Assembly (NCBI RefSeq): GCF_025399895.1
Contig: NZ_JAODUA010000022.1
Location: forward strand, 1-64,000
Direction: 5' to 3'
Length of the DNA: 64,000 nucleotides
DNA from: Streptomyces sp. ASQP_92
GTDB taxonomy: Bacteria > Actinomycetota > Actinomycetes > Streptomycetales > Streptomycetaceae
This document shows, piece after piece, positions 16,527 to 25,740 of this stretch; position 1 is the first letter of the stretch, and the number at the start of each line of letters is the position of its first letter. Under the pieces are notes generated by a model. That model made no database searches. It saw nothing but the letters and a program-made list of their open reading frames with translations, and had not been told where the DNA came from. The position numbers and the translations under genes are program-made.

Positions 16527-18197
16527 ATGCGGCTGCGCGCACTTCTGGAAACCGACGCGCTGGGGCTGCGGCTGCTCGGCGGCGAGGACGAGCTGGACCG
16601 CACGGTGCGGGGGGTGATGACCACGGACCTGCGCGATCCCAGCCGCTACCTGACGGGGGGCGAGCTCGTCCTGACGGGTCTCGCCTGGCGGCGGGACGCC
16701 GAAGATTCCGAGCCATTCGTACGCATCCTCGCGGGCGCGGGCGTGGCGGGCCTGGCGGCCGGAGAGGCGGAGCTCGGCGCCATCCCCGACGATCTTGTCG
16801 TGGCTTGTTCTCGCCACCGCCTTCCGCTGTTCGCGGTGAACGAGTCGGTCGCGTTCGCGACCATCACCGAACACGTCGTACGGCAGGTCTCGGGCGAGCG
16901 GGCGGGCGACCTGGCGGCGGTGGTGGACCGCCACCGCCGGCTGATGACGTCCGGCCCTGCGGGCGGCGGCCCCGAGGTGGTTCTCGACCTGCTCGGCTCC
17001 GATCTCGATCTGCGGGCCTGGGTGCTTTCTCCCACCGGCCGCCAGATCGCGGGCGCGGGCGACGCCCTGAGCCCCGCGGTCGGCGCCGCGCTCGCCGCCG
17101 AGCACCTGGGCGCGACCCGCACCGGGCGCCGGGGCCCGCACCGCACCACCGTGGACGGCGTGACCTACTCGCTCTTCCCGATCCGCAACAACGGCCGGGG
17201 CGCCGCTCCCGCCGCCCGCGATGTGCGCGAGACGGTGCTTTCGGACTGGCTGCTCGCCGTCGAGGCCGACGCGAGCGACTGGCCGGCGGCCCGGCTCGAC
17301 CTCCTCCAGGGCGTCACCCAGCTCATCGCGGTCGAGCGCGACCGGCGCGACGCGGCCCGCTCGGTGCGCCGCCGGCTCGCCCAGGAGGTCCTGGAGCTGG
17401 TGCAGACCGGGGCCGCGCCCGCCGAGATCGCGGCCCGGCTGCGGGTCGCCGCCCCCGTGCTGCTGCCCGGCCTCGGCTCGGCGCCGCACTGGCAGGTCGT
17501 GGTGGCCCGGGTGGACTGGGAGCGCGACTCGGGCGCCGAGATCGCGGGCGGCCCGGTCGCCCAGTCGCTCCTGGAGGAGATCCTGGTCGATCCGGCGGTG
17601 GTGGGACCGGAGTCCTCCGACCGGATCGCGGTGGCCCACGCGGGTGACGAGGCCATCGCTCTCGTACCGCTGCCCGCGGTCACGCCCGAGGGCGTCGAGG
17701 GCGGTCTGCACGCCGACGCGCTGCTCTCCACGGTGCGCGCGCCGCTCTCCCCCGGCCTCGCCGACGACGGTCGTCTGACACTGGGTGTCAGCGCCGCGGT
17801 GCACTCCGCCGAGGGGCTGCGCGGCGCCCTGGAGGAGGCCCGGCACGCCCGCCGGGTCGCCGCGGCCCGGCCCGGCCGGGTCTGCGCGGCCGGCCACCAC
17901 GAGCTGGCCTCACACGTGCTGCTGCTCCCGTTCGTGCCGGACGACGTACGGCGTGCCTTCACGGCCCGCCTCCTGGACCCGCTGCGCGACTACGACCGGC
18001 GCCACCGGGCCGAGCTCATCCCGACACTGGAGGCGTTCCTCGACTGCGACGGATCCTGGACGCGCTGTGCGACGCGGCTGCACCTGCACGTCAACACCTT
18101 GCGCTACCGGGTGGGCAGGATCGAGCAGTTGACGGCCCGTGACCTCTCCCGCCTCGAGGACAAGCTGGACTTCTTCCTGGCGCTCCGTATGAGCTGA
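16527..18197 (+). CDS. PucR-family transcriptional regulator (556 aa)
   Basis: Regulator of purine catabolism type. The N-terminal PucR domain starts MRLRALLETDALGLRLLGGE and covers about 1-125. The middle has GGDEF/CdaR-like character. The C-terminal HTH_30 module is complete: LEAFLDCDGSWTRCATRLHL, then HVNTLRYRVGRIEQL and ARDLSRLEDKLDFFLALRM. The ATG at 16527 matches family starts; the frame stays open far upstream over the xdh genes, which is not coding. Divergent placement next to xdh suggests it controls the purine operon, probably in response to a purine or ureide. Confidence 0.92.
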   Translation: MRLRALLETDALGLRLLGGEDELDRTVRGVMTTDLRDPSRYLTGGELVLTGLAWRRDAEDSEPFVRILAGAGVAGLAAGEAELGAIPDDLVVACSRHRLPLFAVNESVAFATITEHVVRQVSGERAGDLAAVVDRHRRLMTSGPAGGGPEVVLDLLGSDLDLRAWVLSPTGRQIAGAGDALSPAVGAALAAEHLGATRTGRRGPHRTTVDGVTYSLFPIRNNGRGAAPAARDVRETVLSDWLLAVEADASDWPAARLDLLQGVTQLIAVERDRRDAARSVRRRLAQEVLELVQTGAAPAEIAARLRVAAPVLLPGLGSAPHWQVVVARVDWERDSGAEIAGGPVAQSLLEEILVDPAVVGPESSDRIAVAHAGDEAIALVPLPAVTPEGVEGGLHADALLSTVRAPLSPGLADDGRLTLGVSAAVHSAEGLRGALEEARHARRVAAARPGRVCAAGHHELASHVLLLPFVPDDVRRAFTARLLDPLRDYDRRHRAELIPTLEAFLDCDGSWTRCATRLHLHVNTLRYRVGRIEQLTARDLSRLEDKLDFFLALRMS

Positions 18198-18323
18198 CGG
18201 TCGATCCCGGCCATGGTCGGAAGATTGTGAACTCATTCACGCACCCCCCTTGGCCCGGCGTGCCATTCCGTGTTGAGATGCGGATCGACTCAGCAGCTCA
18301 ATGGCGCGCTCGGGGAGGGCAAC

Positions 18324-19112
18324 GTGGCGCATCCCGCCATGTCTGGTTCCGGAACGACTGCGGAGGACGGGGATCCGCTCCAGACCGCGATATGGCGGCT
18401 GCGTTCGCGCGGCTGCTGGACGGATGCCGCGGCCCTGCTCGAACCACATGCGGCGACGCCGGCCGGCGCGCTCCAGCGCTCCGCCCTGCTCACCGAGCGC
18501 TGCGTCTACACCGAGTCCGGCTGGGCGGAGGCCGAGGAGGCGCTGCGCGGCGCCGAGGCCGTCGCCCGCAGCGACGAGGAGCGCGGCGCGGCCGCCTGCG
18601 AGCGCGGCTATCTCGCCTACGCCTCCACGCTGTTCGGGGTACGGGACCGGGCGGACGAAGCACGCTCCGCGTTCGGCCGGGCCGCCGCCCTGACCGCGCT
18701 CTCCGGGCGCGGCCGGGCCCTGCTCGACTTCCGGCGCGGGCTGCTCGCCGAGAACGTGTCCGACGCCCCGCAGGCCGCGCGCGCCGCCTACCTCCGCGCG
18801 CACGAGGGCGCCGCCGCCCACGGCGACACCCTGCTCCTCTCCTTCACCTGGCGCCATCTGGCCGGACTGGCCCTGCGCGAGGGGGAGTTGGCGGAGGCGA
18901 GACACGGGTTCACCGAGTCCCTGCGGATCCGGGAGGAGCTCGGTTACCTCATCGGCACGGCTCCCGCGCTCGCCGCGCTGGCCGACACCGAGGAGGAGCC
19001 GGTCTCGACCCGGCTGCGCACGGAGGCGGCACGTCTGGTGCGGCTGCTCGGCGTTCCCACCTGGCTCGCCGCCCACCTGGACACCGTACCGGCGCCGCGC
19101 CCCGCCACCTGA
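18324..19112 (+). CDS. TPR-like helical repeat protein of unknown function (262 aa)
   Basis: All-helical, Ala/Arg/Glu-rich protein with tetratricopeptide-like pairs, for example ERGYLAYASTLFGVRDRADEA, AARAAYLRAHEGAA and GLALREGELAEARHGFTESL. No signal peptide or membrane segment. The start is the GTG at 18324 after GGGAGGGCAAC; an in-frame ATG 15 bp further is the alternative. Similar Streptomyces proteins are annotated only as tetratricopeptide or hypothetical. It is a single gene between the PucR regulator and a convergent GntR gene. Confidence 0.75.
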   Translation: MAHPAMSGSGTTAEDGDPLQTAIWRLRSRGCWTDAAALLEPHAATPAGALQRSALLTERCVYTESGWAEAEEALRGAEAVARSDEERGAAACERGYLAYASTLFGVRDRADEARSAFGRAAALTALSGRGRALLDFRRGLLAENVSDAPQAARAAYLRAHEGAAAHGDTLLLSFTWRHLAGLALREGELAEARHGFTESLRIREELGYLIGTAPALAALADTEEEPVSTRLRTEAARLVRLLGVPTWLAAHLDTVPAPRPAT

Positions 19113-19301
19113 GCCCCCGCGGCCGCTCCCTGACGGACAGTCAGCTCCTGAACGAGCTTGTTCCACCAGGGAGTTGAGGTCCGTGTGGCCGTGACGAGTG
19201 GGCTCGGGGCCCTCCCCGCGGCGGGCGGGTGGGTAAGACGGCCGACCGTCGGTGGCCGGGCCTTCGGATCCGCAGGCGCACGTCACCCGGGCCCCGGCGC
19301 G

Positions 19302-20060
19302 TCAGAGTGCGGAGCCCGTGAAGTGTTCCCGTACGAGCGACTGGACGACCGGCAGGTTCTGGGCGCACAGGGCGTCCAGGAGGGCCAGGTGTTCCGCGGC
19401 GTCGGCCACCAGGTCGGCCCGGCGGGCGACCGGCGCCGCGGTCAGCGGCCACTGCGCGCGCCGGTGCAGGTCGTCGGCGACCTGGACGAGCTGCTGGTTG
19501 CCGGCGAGCGCGAGGACCGCCCGGTGGAAGGCGCGATCGCATTCGGCGTACCCCGCCCGGTCGCCGGTGGCGGCGGCCTCGGTGGTGGCCAGCGCCAGCG
19601 GCCGCAGCTCGGCCCAGCGGGCCGCCGGGACGGTACGGGCCAGGCGCAGCATCACCGGGACCTCGATCATGGCCCGCACCTCGGCGAGCTCCGCCAGTTC
19701 GCGGGCGCTGCGCTCGGTGACCCGAAAGCCCCGGTTCGGCACGACCTCGACCGCGCCCTCGATGCTGAGCTGCTGCATCGCCTCGCGCACCGGGGTCGCC
19801 GAGACCCCGAACCGCTCGCCGAGCGCCGGGGCCGAGTACACCTCACCGGGCACCAGCTCCCCGTCGACCAGCGCGGTGCGCAGGGCGGCCAGGATCTGGC
19901 CGCGTACGGAGTGGCGGTGGACGGCGCGGGGGGCGGGGGGCTCGCCGTGGGTGTGTTCACCGCGCGCGGCGCCGGGGCGCTCCCCGGCCCTGGCCTGGCC
20001 GGGGACCCTGGGTGACCCGGATGGAGGCACCACCGTCTCGTGCGCTCTGCCCTGCTCCAC
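19302..20060 (-). CDS. GntR-family regulator with FCD effector domain (252 aa)
   Basis: DNA-binding regulator of the FadR subfamily. After a disordered N-terminus (1-45), the winged HTH spans about 48-115 (SVRGQILAALRTALVDGELVPG, then ERFGVSATPVREAMQQLSIEGAVEV). An all-helical FCD domain follows, with the metal-site residues in ECDRAFHRAVLALAGN and the late EHLALLDAL. The GTG at 20060 has an ideal AGGAGG five bases upstream. Neighbours do not reveal its metabolic target. Confidence 0.9.
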   Translation of the reverse strand: MEQGRAHETVVPPSGSPRVPGQARAGERPGAARGEHTHGEPPAPRAVHRHSVRGQILAALRTALVDGELVPGEVYSAPALGERFGVSATPVREAMQQLSIEGAVEVVPNRGFRVTERSARELAELAEVRAMIEVPVMLRLARTVPAARWAELRPLALATTEAAATGDRAGYAECDRAFHRAVLALAGNQQLVQVADDLHRRAQWPLTAAPVARRADLVADAAEHLALLDALCAQNLPVVQSLVREHFTGSAL

Positions 20061-20138
20061 CCCGGCCTCCTACGGCTCCGCCTGCCCCTCACAGACCATA
20101 GGCGGACAAAGCGCGAGTTCAAACATCGAGCACATCGG

Positions 20139-20157
20139 CTAAGGTAAGCCTTACCTG
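20139..20157 (+). promoter_or_regulatory. Iron box (DmdR/IdeR operator)
   Basis: CTAAGGTAAGCCTTACCTG is a near-perfect 19-bp palindrome matching the DmdR1/IdeR iron box (TTAGGTTAGGCTCACCTAA) in its core. It lies 28 bp upstream of the FhuF-like gene, so that gene is probably repressed by Fe2+-loaded DmdR. Confidence 0.85.
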
Positions 20158-20184
20158 CCAACGATCGTGATTCGGTGGTTCCGC

Positions 20185-21033
20185 ATGACCGTGTCCGCCT
20201 TGCTGCCCAGCCCCGCGCCGAGCCCCGTCGGTGACTCCTACGCCCGGCTCGCCGAGGTGTTTCCCGGTCTGGGCATCAGGGAGCTGACCGCCGCCGAGCC
20301 CGCGCCCGAGGGTGCGGGCTGGGTCGGCGCGGCGGAGCTCGCGGCCGGTGGCAGCGCCCTCGACGCCTTTCTGGCCTGGGACAACGCCCAGGTGGTCCGG
20401 GACTACGGACACCAGGCCCGCCCCGATGTCATCGCCTCGTTCGGCTTCCACCGGTACGCCTGGCCGGTCTGCCTCCTGGTGACGGTCCCCTGGTTCCTGC
20501 ACCGCCGGGTGCCGAGGGTGCCGGTCGCCGATGTGGCCTTCCAGCGGACGCACGGCCAAATCGCCGTGCGGGTAACGGAGTTCGCCTGTCTGCCCGACGA
20601 CCCGGCGGCCGGGCTCCCCGGCGCTTGCGTGGTGGCGGACGAGGAGGCGCTGCGGGCCGAGGTGCGGGCGTCGCTGGCCGAGCACCTCGGGCCGGTGCTC
20701 GACGGGTTCGGGCCGCGCATGCGGCGCGGCCGGCGGGCCCTGTGGGGGATGGCGACGGACGAGATCGTCGAGGGGCTCTGGTACATCGGCTCGCTGCTCG
20801 GTGAGGAGCCGCGTGCGATGGCCGAGCTCGACGCGCTGCTGCCCGGCACCGCGAAGCCGTATGTGGGCACCCCCGGCTTCCGCGAGCTGACCGCGCCCGA
20901 CGGGCGGCGCCTGCCGACCCGCGACCGCGCGAGCTGCTGCTTCTTCTACACCGTGCGCCCCCAGGACACCTGCGTCACCTGTCCCCGGACCTGCGACGCC
21001 GACCGCGTGCGTCGGCTCAGCGCCGCATCCTGA
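20185..21033 (+). CDS. FhuF-like (2Fe-2S) ferric-siderophore reductase (282 aa)
   Basis: Likely cytoplasmic reductase releasing iron from imported ferric siderophores. The C-terminus carries the FhuF-type cluster motif CC-x10-C-x2-C (CCFFYTVRPQDTCVTC). The preceding region resembles the FhuF/IucA transporter-reductase fold. The iron box just upstream supports iron regulation. The ATG at 20185 is preferred; a GTG at 20167 in the same frame is possible. The gene stands alone, with no siderophore transporter genes next to it in the window. Confidence 0.85.
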   Translation: MTVSALLPSPAPSPVGDSYARLAEVFPGLGIRELTAAEPAPEGAGWVGAAELAAGGSALDAFLAWDNAQVVRDYGHQARPDVIASFGFHRYAWPVCLLVTVPWFLHRRVPRVPVADVAFQRTHGQIAVRVTEFACLPDDPAAGLPGACVVADEEALRAEVRASLAEHLGPVLDGFGPRMRRGRRALWGMATDEIVEGLWYIGSLLGEEPRAMAELDALLPGTAKPYVGTPGFRELTAPDGRRLPTRDRASCCFFYTVRPQDTCVTCPRTCDADRVRRLSAAS

Positions 21034-21227
21034 CTCCATGCCACCCGTCCGGGTGAGCGCCAGTCGAACTCAACTCGCGCGCCGGGCACGGTCGTTCGAG
21101 TGAATCGCCCCTATCCGAGGGCCCTCGCACTCCGTTGGCGTCCTCTTGCCCCGAAACCCTCCTGCCGCCCCGTCCGGCTGGAGCAGTATGGCGGCCGATA
21201 CGCCCTACGCGATGCAAGGGACACCGC

Positions 21228-22289
21228 ATGCGACTGACCGACATATCGCTGGACTGGCTGCTTCCGGGCGGCGTGATGATCGTGGGGGTCGTCGTGGCTC
21301 TGGTAGTGCTCGCGCGCGGCAAGCGCGCCGGTGACAACGCCACCGGCGACGACTCGTGGGAACGCAGCGAGGAGCGCCGCAGAAGGAAGGAGGCGGTGTA
21401 CGGCACCGCTTCCTATGTGCTCCTGTTCTGCTGTGCGGCGGTGGCCGCCGCCCTCTCCTTCCACGGTCTGGTCGGCTTCGGCCGGCAGAACCTCAATCTG
21501 ACGGACGGCTGGGAGTATCTGGTCCCGTTCGGGCTCGACGGCGCGGCGATGTTCTGCTCCGTGCTCGCGGTGCGCGAGGCCAGCCACGGCGACGCGGCGC
21601 TCGGCTCACGCCTTCTGGTGTGGACGTTCGCGGGCGCCGCGGCGTGGTTCAACTGGGTGCACGCGCCGCGCGGCATGGACCACGCGGGCGCCCCGCAGTT
21701 CTTCGCCGGGATGTCGCTCTCGGCGGCGGTGCTCTTCGACCGCGCGCTGAAGCAGACCCGCCGGGCGGCCCTGCGTGAACAGGGCCTGGTACCACGGCCG
21801 TTGCCGCAGATTCGTATCGTCCGGTGGCTGCGCGCCCCCAGGGAGACCTTCGGCGCCTGGTCGCTGATGCTCCTCGAAGGCGTACGCACCCTGGACGAGG
21901 CGGTCGACGAGGTACGCGAGGACAAGCGCACCAAGGAGGAGAACAAGCTGCGCAGGCGCGACCAGGAGAAGCTGGACCGGGCGCACTTCAAGGCGCTCAG
22001 CCGGCAGAACCGGGCCTGGGGACGCGGCAGGGGCGGCGGCCGTCAGGTCGACGTACCGGGGATCGGTCCGGGGCCGGGCTCCGCGCAGCCCAAGGCTGTC
22101 GCGGAGCCGGCCATAGCGGAGCCGGGACAGCTTCCCCTGCGCAACCGGCCCTCCCTCCAGGCCGTCGGGGCCGCTGAGGCCGCGGCCGCCAGGACCGTCG
22201 ACCTCACCGCCGAGGACGACACCCAGGCGCTGCCGCGGCTCGACTCCCTGGAGCGCAAGCTGAAGGATCTTGAGCAGCAGTTCGGATAA
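21228..22289 (+). CDS. DUF2637 membrane protein (353 aa)
   Basis: Starts MRLTDISLDWLLPGGVMIV after AAGGGA. It has about five membrane segments (10-30, 68-85, 101-124, 133-150, 158-175), among them the DUF2637 block LVPFGLDGAAMFCSVLA. A long hydrophilic, coiled-coil-like C-terminal half follows (REDKRTKEENKLRRRDQEKL) with a final SLERKLKDLEQQFG. Relatives occur on Streptomyces chromosomes and on conjugative plasmids, where they are linked with plasmid spread. No mobile-element genes are nearby, so this is probably the chromosomal form of unknown role. It is convergent with the ATPase gene. Confidence 0.82.
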   Translation: MRLTDISLDWLLPGGVMIVGVVVALVVLARGKRAGDNATGDDSWERSEERRRRKEAVYGTASYVLLFCCAAVAAALSFHGLVGFGRQNLNLTDGWEYLVPFGLDGAAMFCSVLAVREASHGDAALGSRLLVWTFAGAAAWFNWVHAPRGMDHAGAPQFFAGMSLSAAVLFDRALKQTRRAALREQGLVPRPLPQIRIVRWLRAPRETFGAWSLMLLEGVRTLDEAVDEVREDKRTKEENKLRRRDQEKLDRAHFKALSRQNRAWGRGRGGGRQVDVPGIGPGPGSAQPKAVAEPAIAEPGQLPLRNRPSLQAVGAAEAAAARTVDLTAEDDTQALPRLDSLERKLKDLEQQFG

Positions 22290-22309
22290 AGGTGACGGCG
22301 GTGTCCGCG

Positions 22310-22777
22310 CTAGGGGCGCGGCGCCGTTCCGTCACCGAGTTCGAACCAGACGGCCTTCCCCAGGTCGTGTTCGTGCACGCCCCAGGCGTCGGCCAGCGCC
22401 TGGACCAGCAGCAGCCCCCTGCCGTGCGTCCCGTCGTCGTCGGACGGCGCGTGCGGGGTGGGCAGCGCGGGAACGAAGTCCCGTACCTCCACGCGGAGTC
22501 GGCGCTCCTCCGCGGTCACCGTCACGATCGCGCCGTCGTCGGTGTGGACGAGCGCGTTGGTCACCAGCTCGCTGGTGAGCAGTTCCGCCACGTCCACCGC
22601 CCCCGCGTGCGGCCAGGGGCCCAGGAATTCCCGCACCGCTCGGCGTATGTCGCGGACGGCACTCAGGTCCGCCCGTCCAACTTTTCTGCGCAGCAGACGC
22701 TGGTCCCCCTGCTGCGCATCAGGTGTCCGGACGGGTCCGCTCCCCGCGGAGCCCCGCCCTGCCTGATGCCTTGTCAT
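22310..22777 (-). CDS. RsbW-like ATP-binding protein (HATPase), 155 aa
   Basis: Stand-alone GHKL ATPase of the anti-sigma-factor/kinase type that Streptomyces encodes in dozens. It shows an N-box LLTSELVTNALVH, a short G1 (VEVRDFVPALP) and G2 GTHGRGLLLVQALADAWGV. The G1 box lacks the canonical DxGxG. The ATG at 22777 follows GGTGGGGG; an in-frame GTG 15 bp upstream is possible. No anti-anti-sigma or sigma gene is adjacent, so its partner is unknown. Confidence 0.82.
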   Translation of the reverse strand: MTRHQAGRGSAGSGPVRTPDAQQGDQRLLRRKVGRADLSAVRDIRRAVREFLGPWPHAGAVDVAELLTSELVTNALVHTDDGAIVTVTAEERRLRVEVRDFVPALPTPHAPSDDDGTHGRGLLLVQALADAWGVHEHDLGKAVWFELGDGTAPRP

Positions 22778-23674
22778 AACCCCCACCTGCACGTTGCGAC
22801 GACCTTCCTCCCTCGAACACGCACACGGGATGCATGCCCCACCGGGCCCTGGTCACTCATGGTGATTCCGCAACGACCGAACGGGACCCCTTCGCGCGGC
22901 CCGACAGGAGGGGTGGGCACGGGGCGGGAATTCCACGCGGGAGTTTCGGCACGGGGTGTCGTGCGGCGCTCCCCCGCCTCGCCCCGTGCCCAGTCCGGCG
23001 TCGCGGCCTTGCCCACCCAGCGGGACTGAAAAGCGCCAACAGGGCTCGCGTACAAGGGTGTTGACGGCGGCATACGAGTCGTACGGGACCGGCGAAAAGC
23101 GGCGGCGGCCCCGCTCGGCGGCCCGGTTCCGGATCGAAGGGAGGCCGCCCGGCGCGCGGCCGGGACGCAGGGCCGATGGCGTCCTCGTCCCCGCTTTCAC
23201 CGGAGCGGGCCTGGGCTTTCGGACGAGCGGGCCGGAGCCCGGCCGCGTGGGCCTCCGGCGGGAGGCGGCCCGGCTCCCCACCGGCATATCCCGGCGGCAG
23301 CGGGTCCACGCGGGAATGAGACCCCCCGCCCGGTGGGCGGGCCGCTCCCGCGGCGACGGGGCACGACGTCGAACCGACCCCGTCCCGGGACACGGCGACC
23401 GCCGGGCATCGGCCGATCTGCCGAGGGGCGGCTGTCGCGCCCGCCCGGGTCGCCGCGCTCCCCGCGTACAGCGTTGCGTACGACGGTGCCGCCCGGCTGA
23501 GGAAGGCCGCGCTGCCCCATCGGATCCACCCGTCCCGCCGGTTGCGTCGATCCCCCGGGCAGACGGGGAAAGCACGAGACGTAGGCCGGGGTACGCGAGG
23601 TGCCGGAGGCGTCGTAGCGGGCCCGACCCGGCTCCCGGTACGGCGGGCCGGGCCGGGGGCCGGCCGGAGGGTGC
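22778..23674. other. Long intergenic region without a supported gene
   Basis: About 900 bp between the RsbW-like gene and the kinase gene. Several open frames cover it on both strands, but their products are Arg/Pro/Gly-rich with no domain and no good start. A TTGACG hexamer at 23061 could be a -35 element. A minus-strand frame ending near 22774 (about 23073-22774) is the least repetitive candidate, yet it overlaps the ATPase start and lacks support. I treat the region as non-coding. Confidence 0.4.
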
Positions 23675-25561
23675 TCAGTAGGGCACGGTGCCGCACCACG
23701 TCTCCGCCCATGCGGAGGCGCCGTACTTGTTGGCGGCCCGCACCGAGACGCAGATCTCGTCGCCGGAGAAGGGGCCGTTGATCGTGTAGCTGGTGCCACC
23801 CGTGGAGTAGATCGTGTCGACGCTCTTCTTCGTGAAGTTGCTGCCCTTGTTGGTGTAGTGGACGTCGTAGCGGGTCGCCCCCGAGATCGCCGACCAGCTC
23901 ACCGCGAGCGGCATGGAACACGCCCCCACACAGCCGTTGGTGTACTCGACCTTGTAAGCCTTCAGGGCGGGCGGCGGGGAGCCCGCGGGCGTGCCGCCGC
24001 CGGACCCCGACGAGCCCGAACCGTTGGAGGCTCCCCCCGAGGGCCCGGAGGGACCCGAGCCGCCGCCGTCACCGGTGCCCCGCGTCGCGGCTCCCCCGCC
24101 CCCGGGCGAGCCCCCGGCCCCGCCCGCGACGGCGCCTCCCTGCGCGGCCGAACTCCCGCCGTTGTTCTGGGCGTTCTGGCCGCCGGCGCCGCCCTTTCCG
24201 TCCGGGCCCTTCGTCTCGTTGGCCTTGTCACTGGGCCCGGGCGACGGTGAACTGGCGCTCGGGCTCGGCGAGTTGATCGCGGACGGCGCGCCGCTGGGGC
24301 CGGCACCGGGGCCGGCACTGGCACTGGCGCCGGGGCTCGCGCTCGCGCTGCTGCTCGGCGGCTGGGCGTGTGCCTCGCTCCCGCTGTCCCGCGCGAACGG
24401 CTGGAGCACGGCGATCGTGCCGCCGCCGACGGTGAGTACGGCGATGACGGGCAGCACGATGAGCCGGCGACGGCGGCGGGGCCGTTCCCGGTGCTCCCGC
24501 AGCGTGACGGCGTCGCCCGCCACGACGCCGTCGGGGTGGCCGTCCTGCGGACGCAGGCCGATGGTCGCCCGGTCCACGGGCTCCTCCCGCAGCGGCTTCG
24601 CCTCGGCGTCGAGCAGCCGCGCGGACTGCTGGGCCAGGCGCGCCACCACCCGGGCGGGCAGCCAGGCGCCGCGCGCGGTGCTCGGCCGGGGCCGCTCGGG
24701 GTCCGTCAACAGCTCCTCGACGCCCGGCCGTTGATCGATGTCCTTGGCCAGGCACCGGGCGATGAGCGCGCGCAGCGGGGCGTCCTCGACTCCGGCGAGG
24801 TCCGGTTCGCCCTCCACGATCTGGAACATCACGGCGTGCTGGTTGCTGGCCCCGTGCCCGAACGGGAGCTGTCCGGTCGCCGCGTAGGTCAGCACGCAGC
24901 CCAGCGTGAACACATCGCTCTTGACCCCGGCGCTCTGGCCGCGCACCTGCTCCGGCGACATGAAGCCGGGCGAGCCGACCGCCATGCCCGTACTGGTCAG
25001 CAGGGACTCGACGGAGGTTTCGAGGGCCCGCGCGATCCCGAAGTCGATGACCTTGGTGCCGTCCACGGTGAGCATCACGTTGGACGGCTTCAGGTCGCGG
25101 TGCACGATGCCCGCGCCGTGAATGTCCTTGAGGGCCTTCAACAGCCCTTCGGCGAGGGCGTACAGGGAGGTGGCGGGCAGTGGTCCGTACCGCCGCACGA
25201 TCTGTTCGAGCGAGAGCCCGGGTACGTATCCGGTGGCGACCCACGGCGGCTCGTCGCCGGGGCCCGCGTCGAGCACCGGTGCCGTGTACCGTTCGCCGAC
25301 CTTGCGGGCCGCGTCGATCTCGCGGCGGAATCGCGCCCTGAACTGCTCGTCGGACACGTGCTCCTCGTGCACGACCTTCACGGCGACGGTGCGCCCGCTG
25401 TCCGAGCGCGCGAGGAACACCCGCCCCATGCCTCCTGCGCCGAGCCGCCCCAGGAGCAGATAGGGGCCGATGCGCGCGGGGTCGCTGACCGCGAGCGGTT
25501 TGATGCCCCCGTCGATGTAATCGTCCTTCTCGCCGCGTCCGTCCCCGTTGCTACCGCTCAT
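23675..25561 (-). CDS. Membrane Ser/Thr protein kinase with C-terminal fibronectin type III domain (628 aa)
   Basis: Hanks-type kinase. The domain spans about 31-290: Gly-loop GRLGAGGMGRVF (38-49), Lys62 (VAVKVV), HRDLKPSN (154-161), DFG (173-175) and GSPGFMSPEQV (196-206). A basic stretch and one membrane helix follow (about 357-382). A 150-residue Ser/Gly/Pro linker outside the membrane comes next. The C-terminal ~95 residues form a fibronectin type III-like module (VSWSAISGATRYDVHY, then EICVSVRAANKYGASAW) with two cysteine pairs. No PASTA repeats are present. The outward FN3 domain may sense a polymer or ligand. A pyruvate oxidase and a PP2C-like gene lie upstream on the same strand. Confidence 0.93.
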   Translation of the reverse strand: MSGSNGDGRGEKDDYIDGGIKPLAVSDPARIGPYLLLGRLGAGGMGRVFLARSDSGRTVAVKVVHEEHVSDEQFRARFRREIDAARKVGERYTAPVLDAGPGDEPPWVATGYVPGLSLEQIVRRYGPLPATSLYALAEGLLKALKDIHGAGIVHRDLKPSNVMLTVDGTKVIDFGIARALETSVESLLTSTGMAVGSPGFMSPEQVRGQSAGVKSDVFTLGCVLTYAATGQLPFGHGASNQHAVMFQIVEGEPDLAGVEDAPLRALIARCLAKDIDQRPGVEELLTDPERPRPSTARGAWLPARVVARLAQQSARLLDAEAKPLREEPVDRATIGLRPQDGHPDGVVAGDAVTLREHRERPRRRRRLIVLPVIAVLTVGGGTIAVLQPFARDSGSEAHAQPPSSSASASPGASASAGPGAGPSGAPSAINSPSPSASSPSPGPSDKANETKGPDGKGGAGGQNAQNNGGSSAAQGGAVAGGAGGSPGGGGAATRGTGDGGGSGPSGPSGGASNGSGSSGSGGGTPAGSPPPALKAYKVEYTNGCVGACSMPLAVSWSAISGATRYDVHYTNKGSNFTKKSVDTIYSTGGTSYTINGPFSGDEICVSVRAANKYGASAWAETWCGTVPY

Positions 25562-25740
25562 GATGGTGTGGCTCCCCCGGCCCTTCTCGCCTGGTCATCG
25601 GCGTAACTCGGTTGAGAGTAGTCGCTGTTGCGGCGCCGAGTGAAGGCGAGGAAGTGCGCGGGGAGCGCGATGGTCGTGTGGGGCGTGGCGGAGGGGCCGC
25701 GTCCCTTTCGGCCCCGGCCGGGCCGTGTGCGGCCGGGACG

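Noticed and set aside
22956..23681. Plus-strand 241-codon frame in the long gap
   Set aside because: No recognisable domain, Arg-rich composition, and its end overlaps the kinase 3' end.
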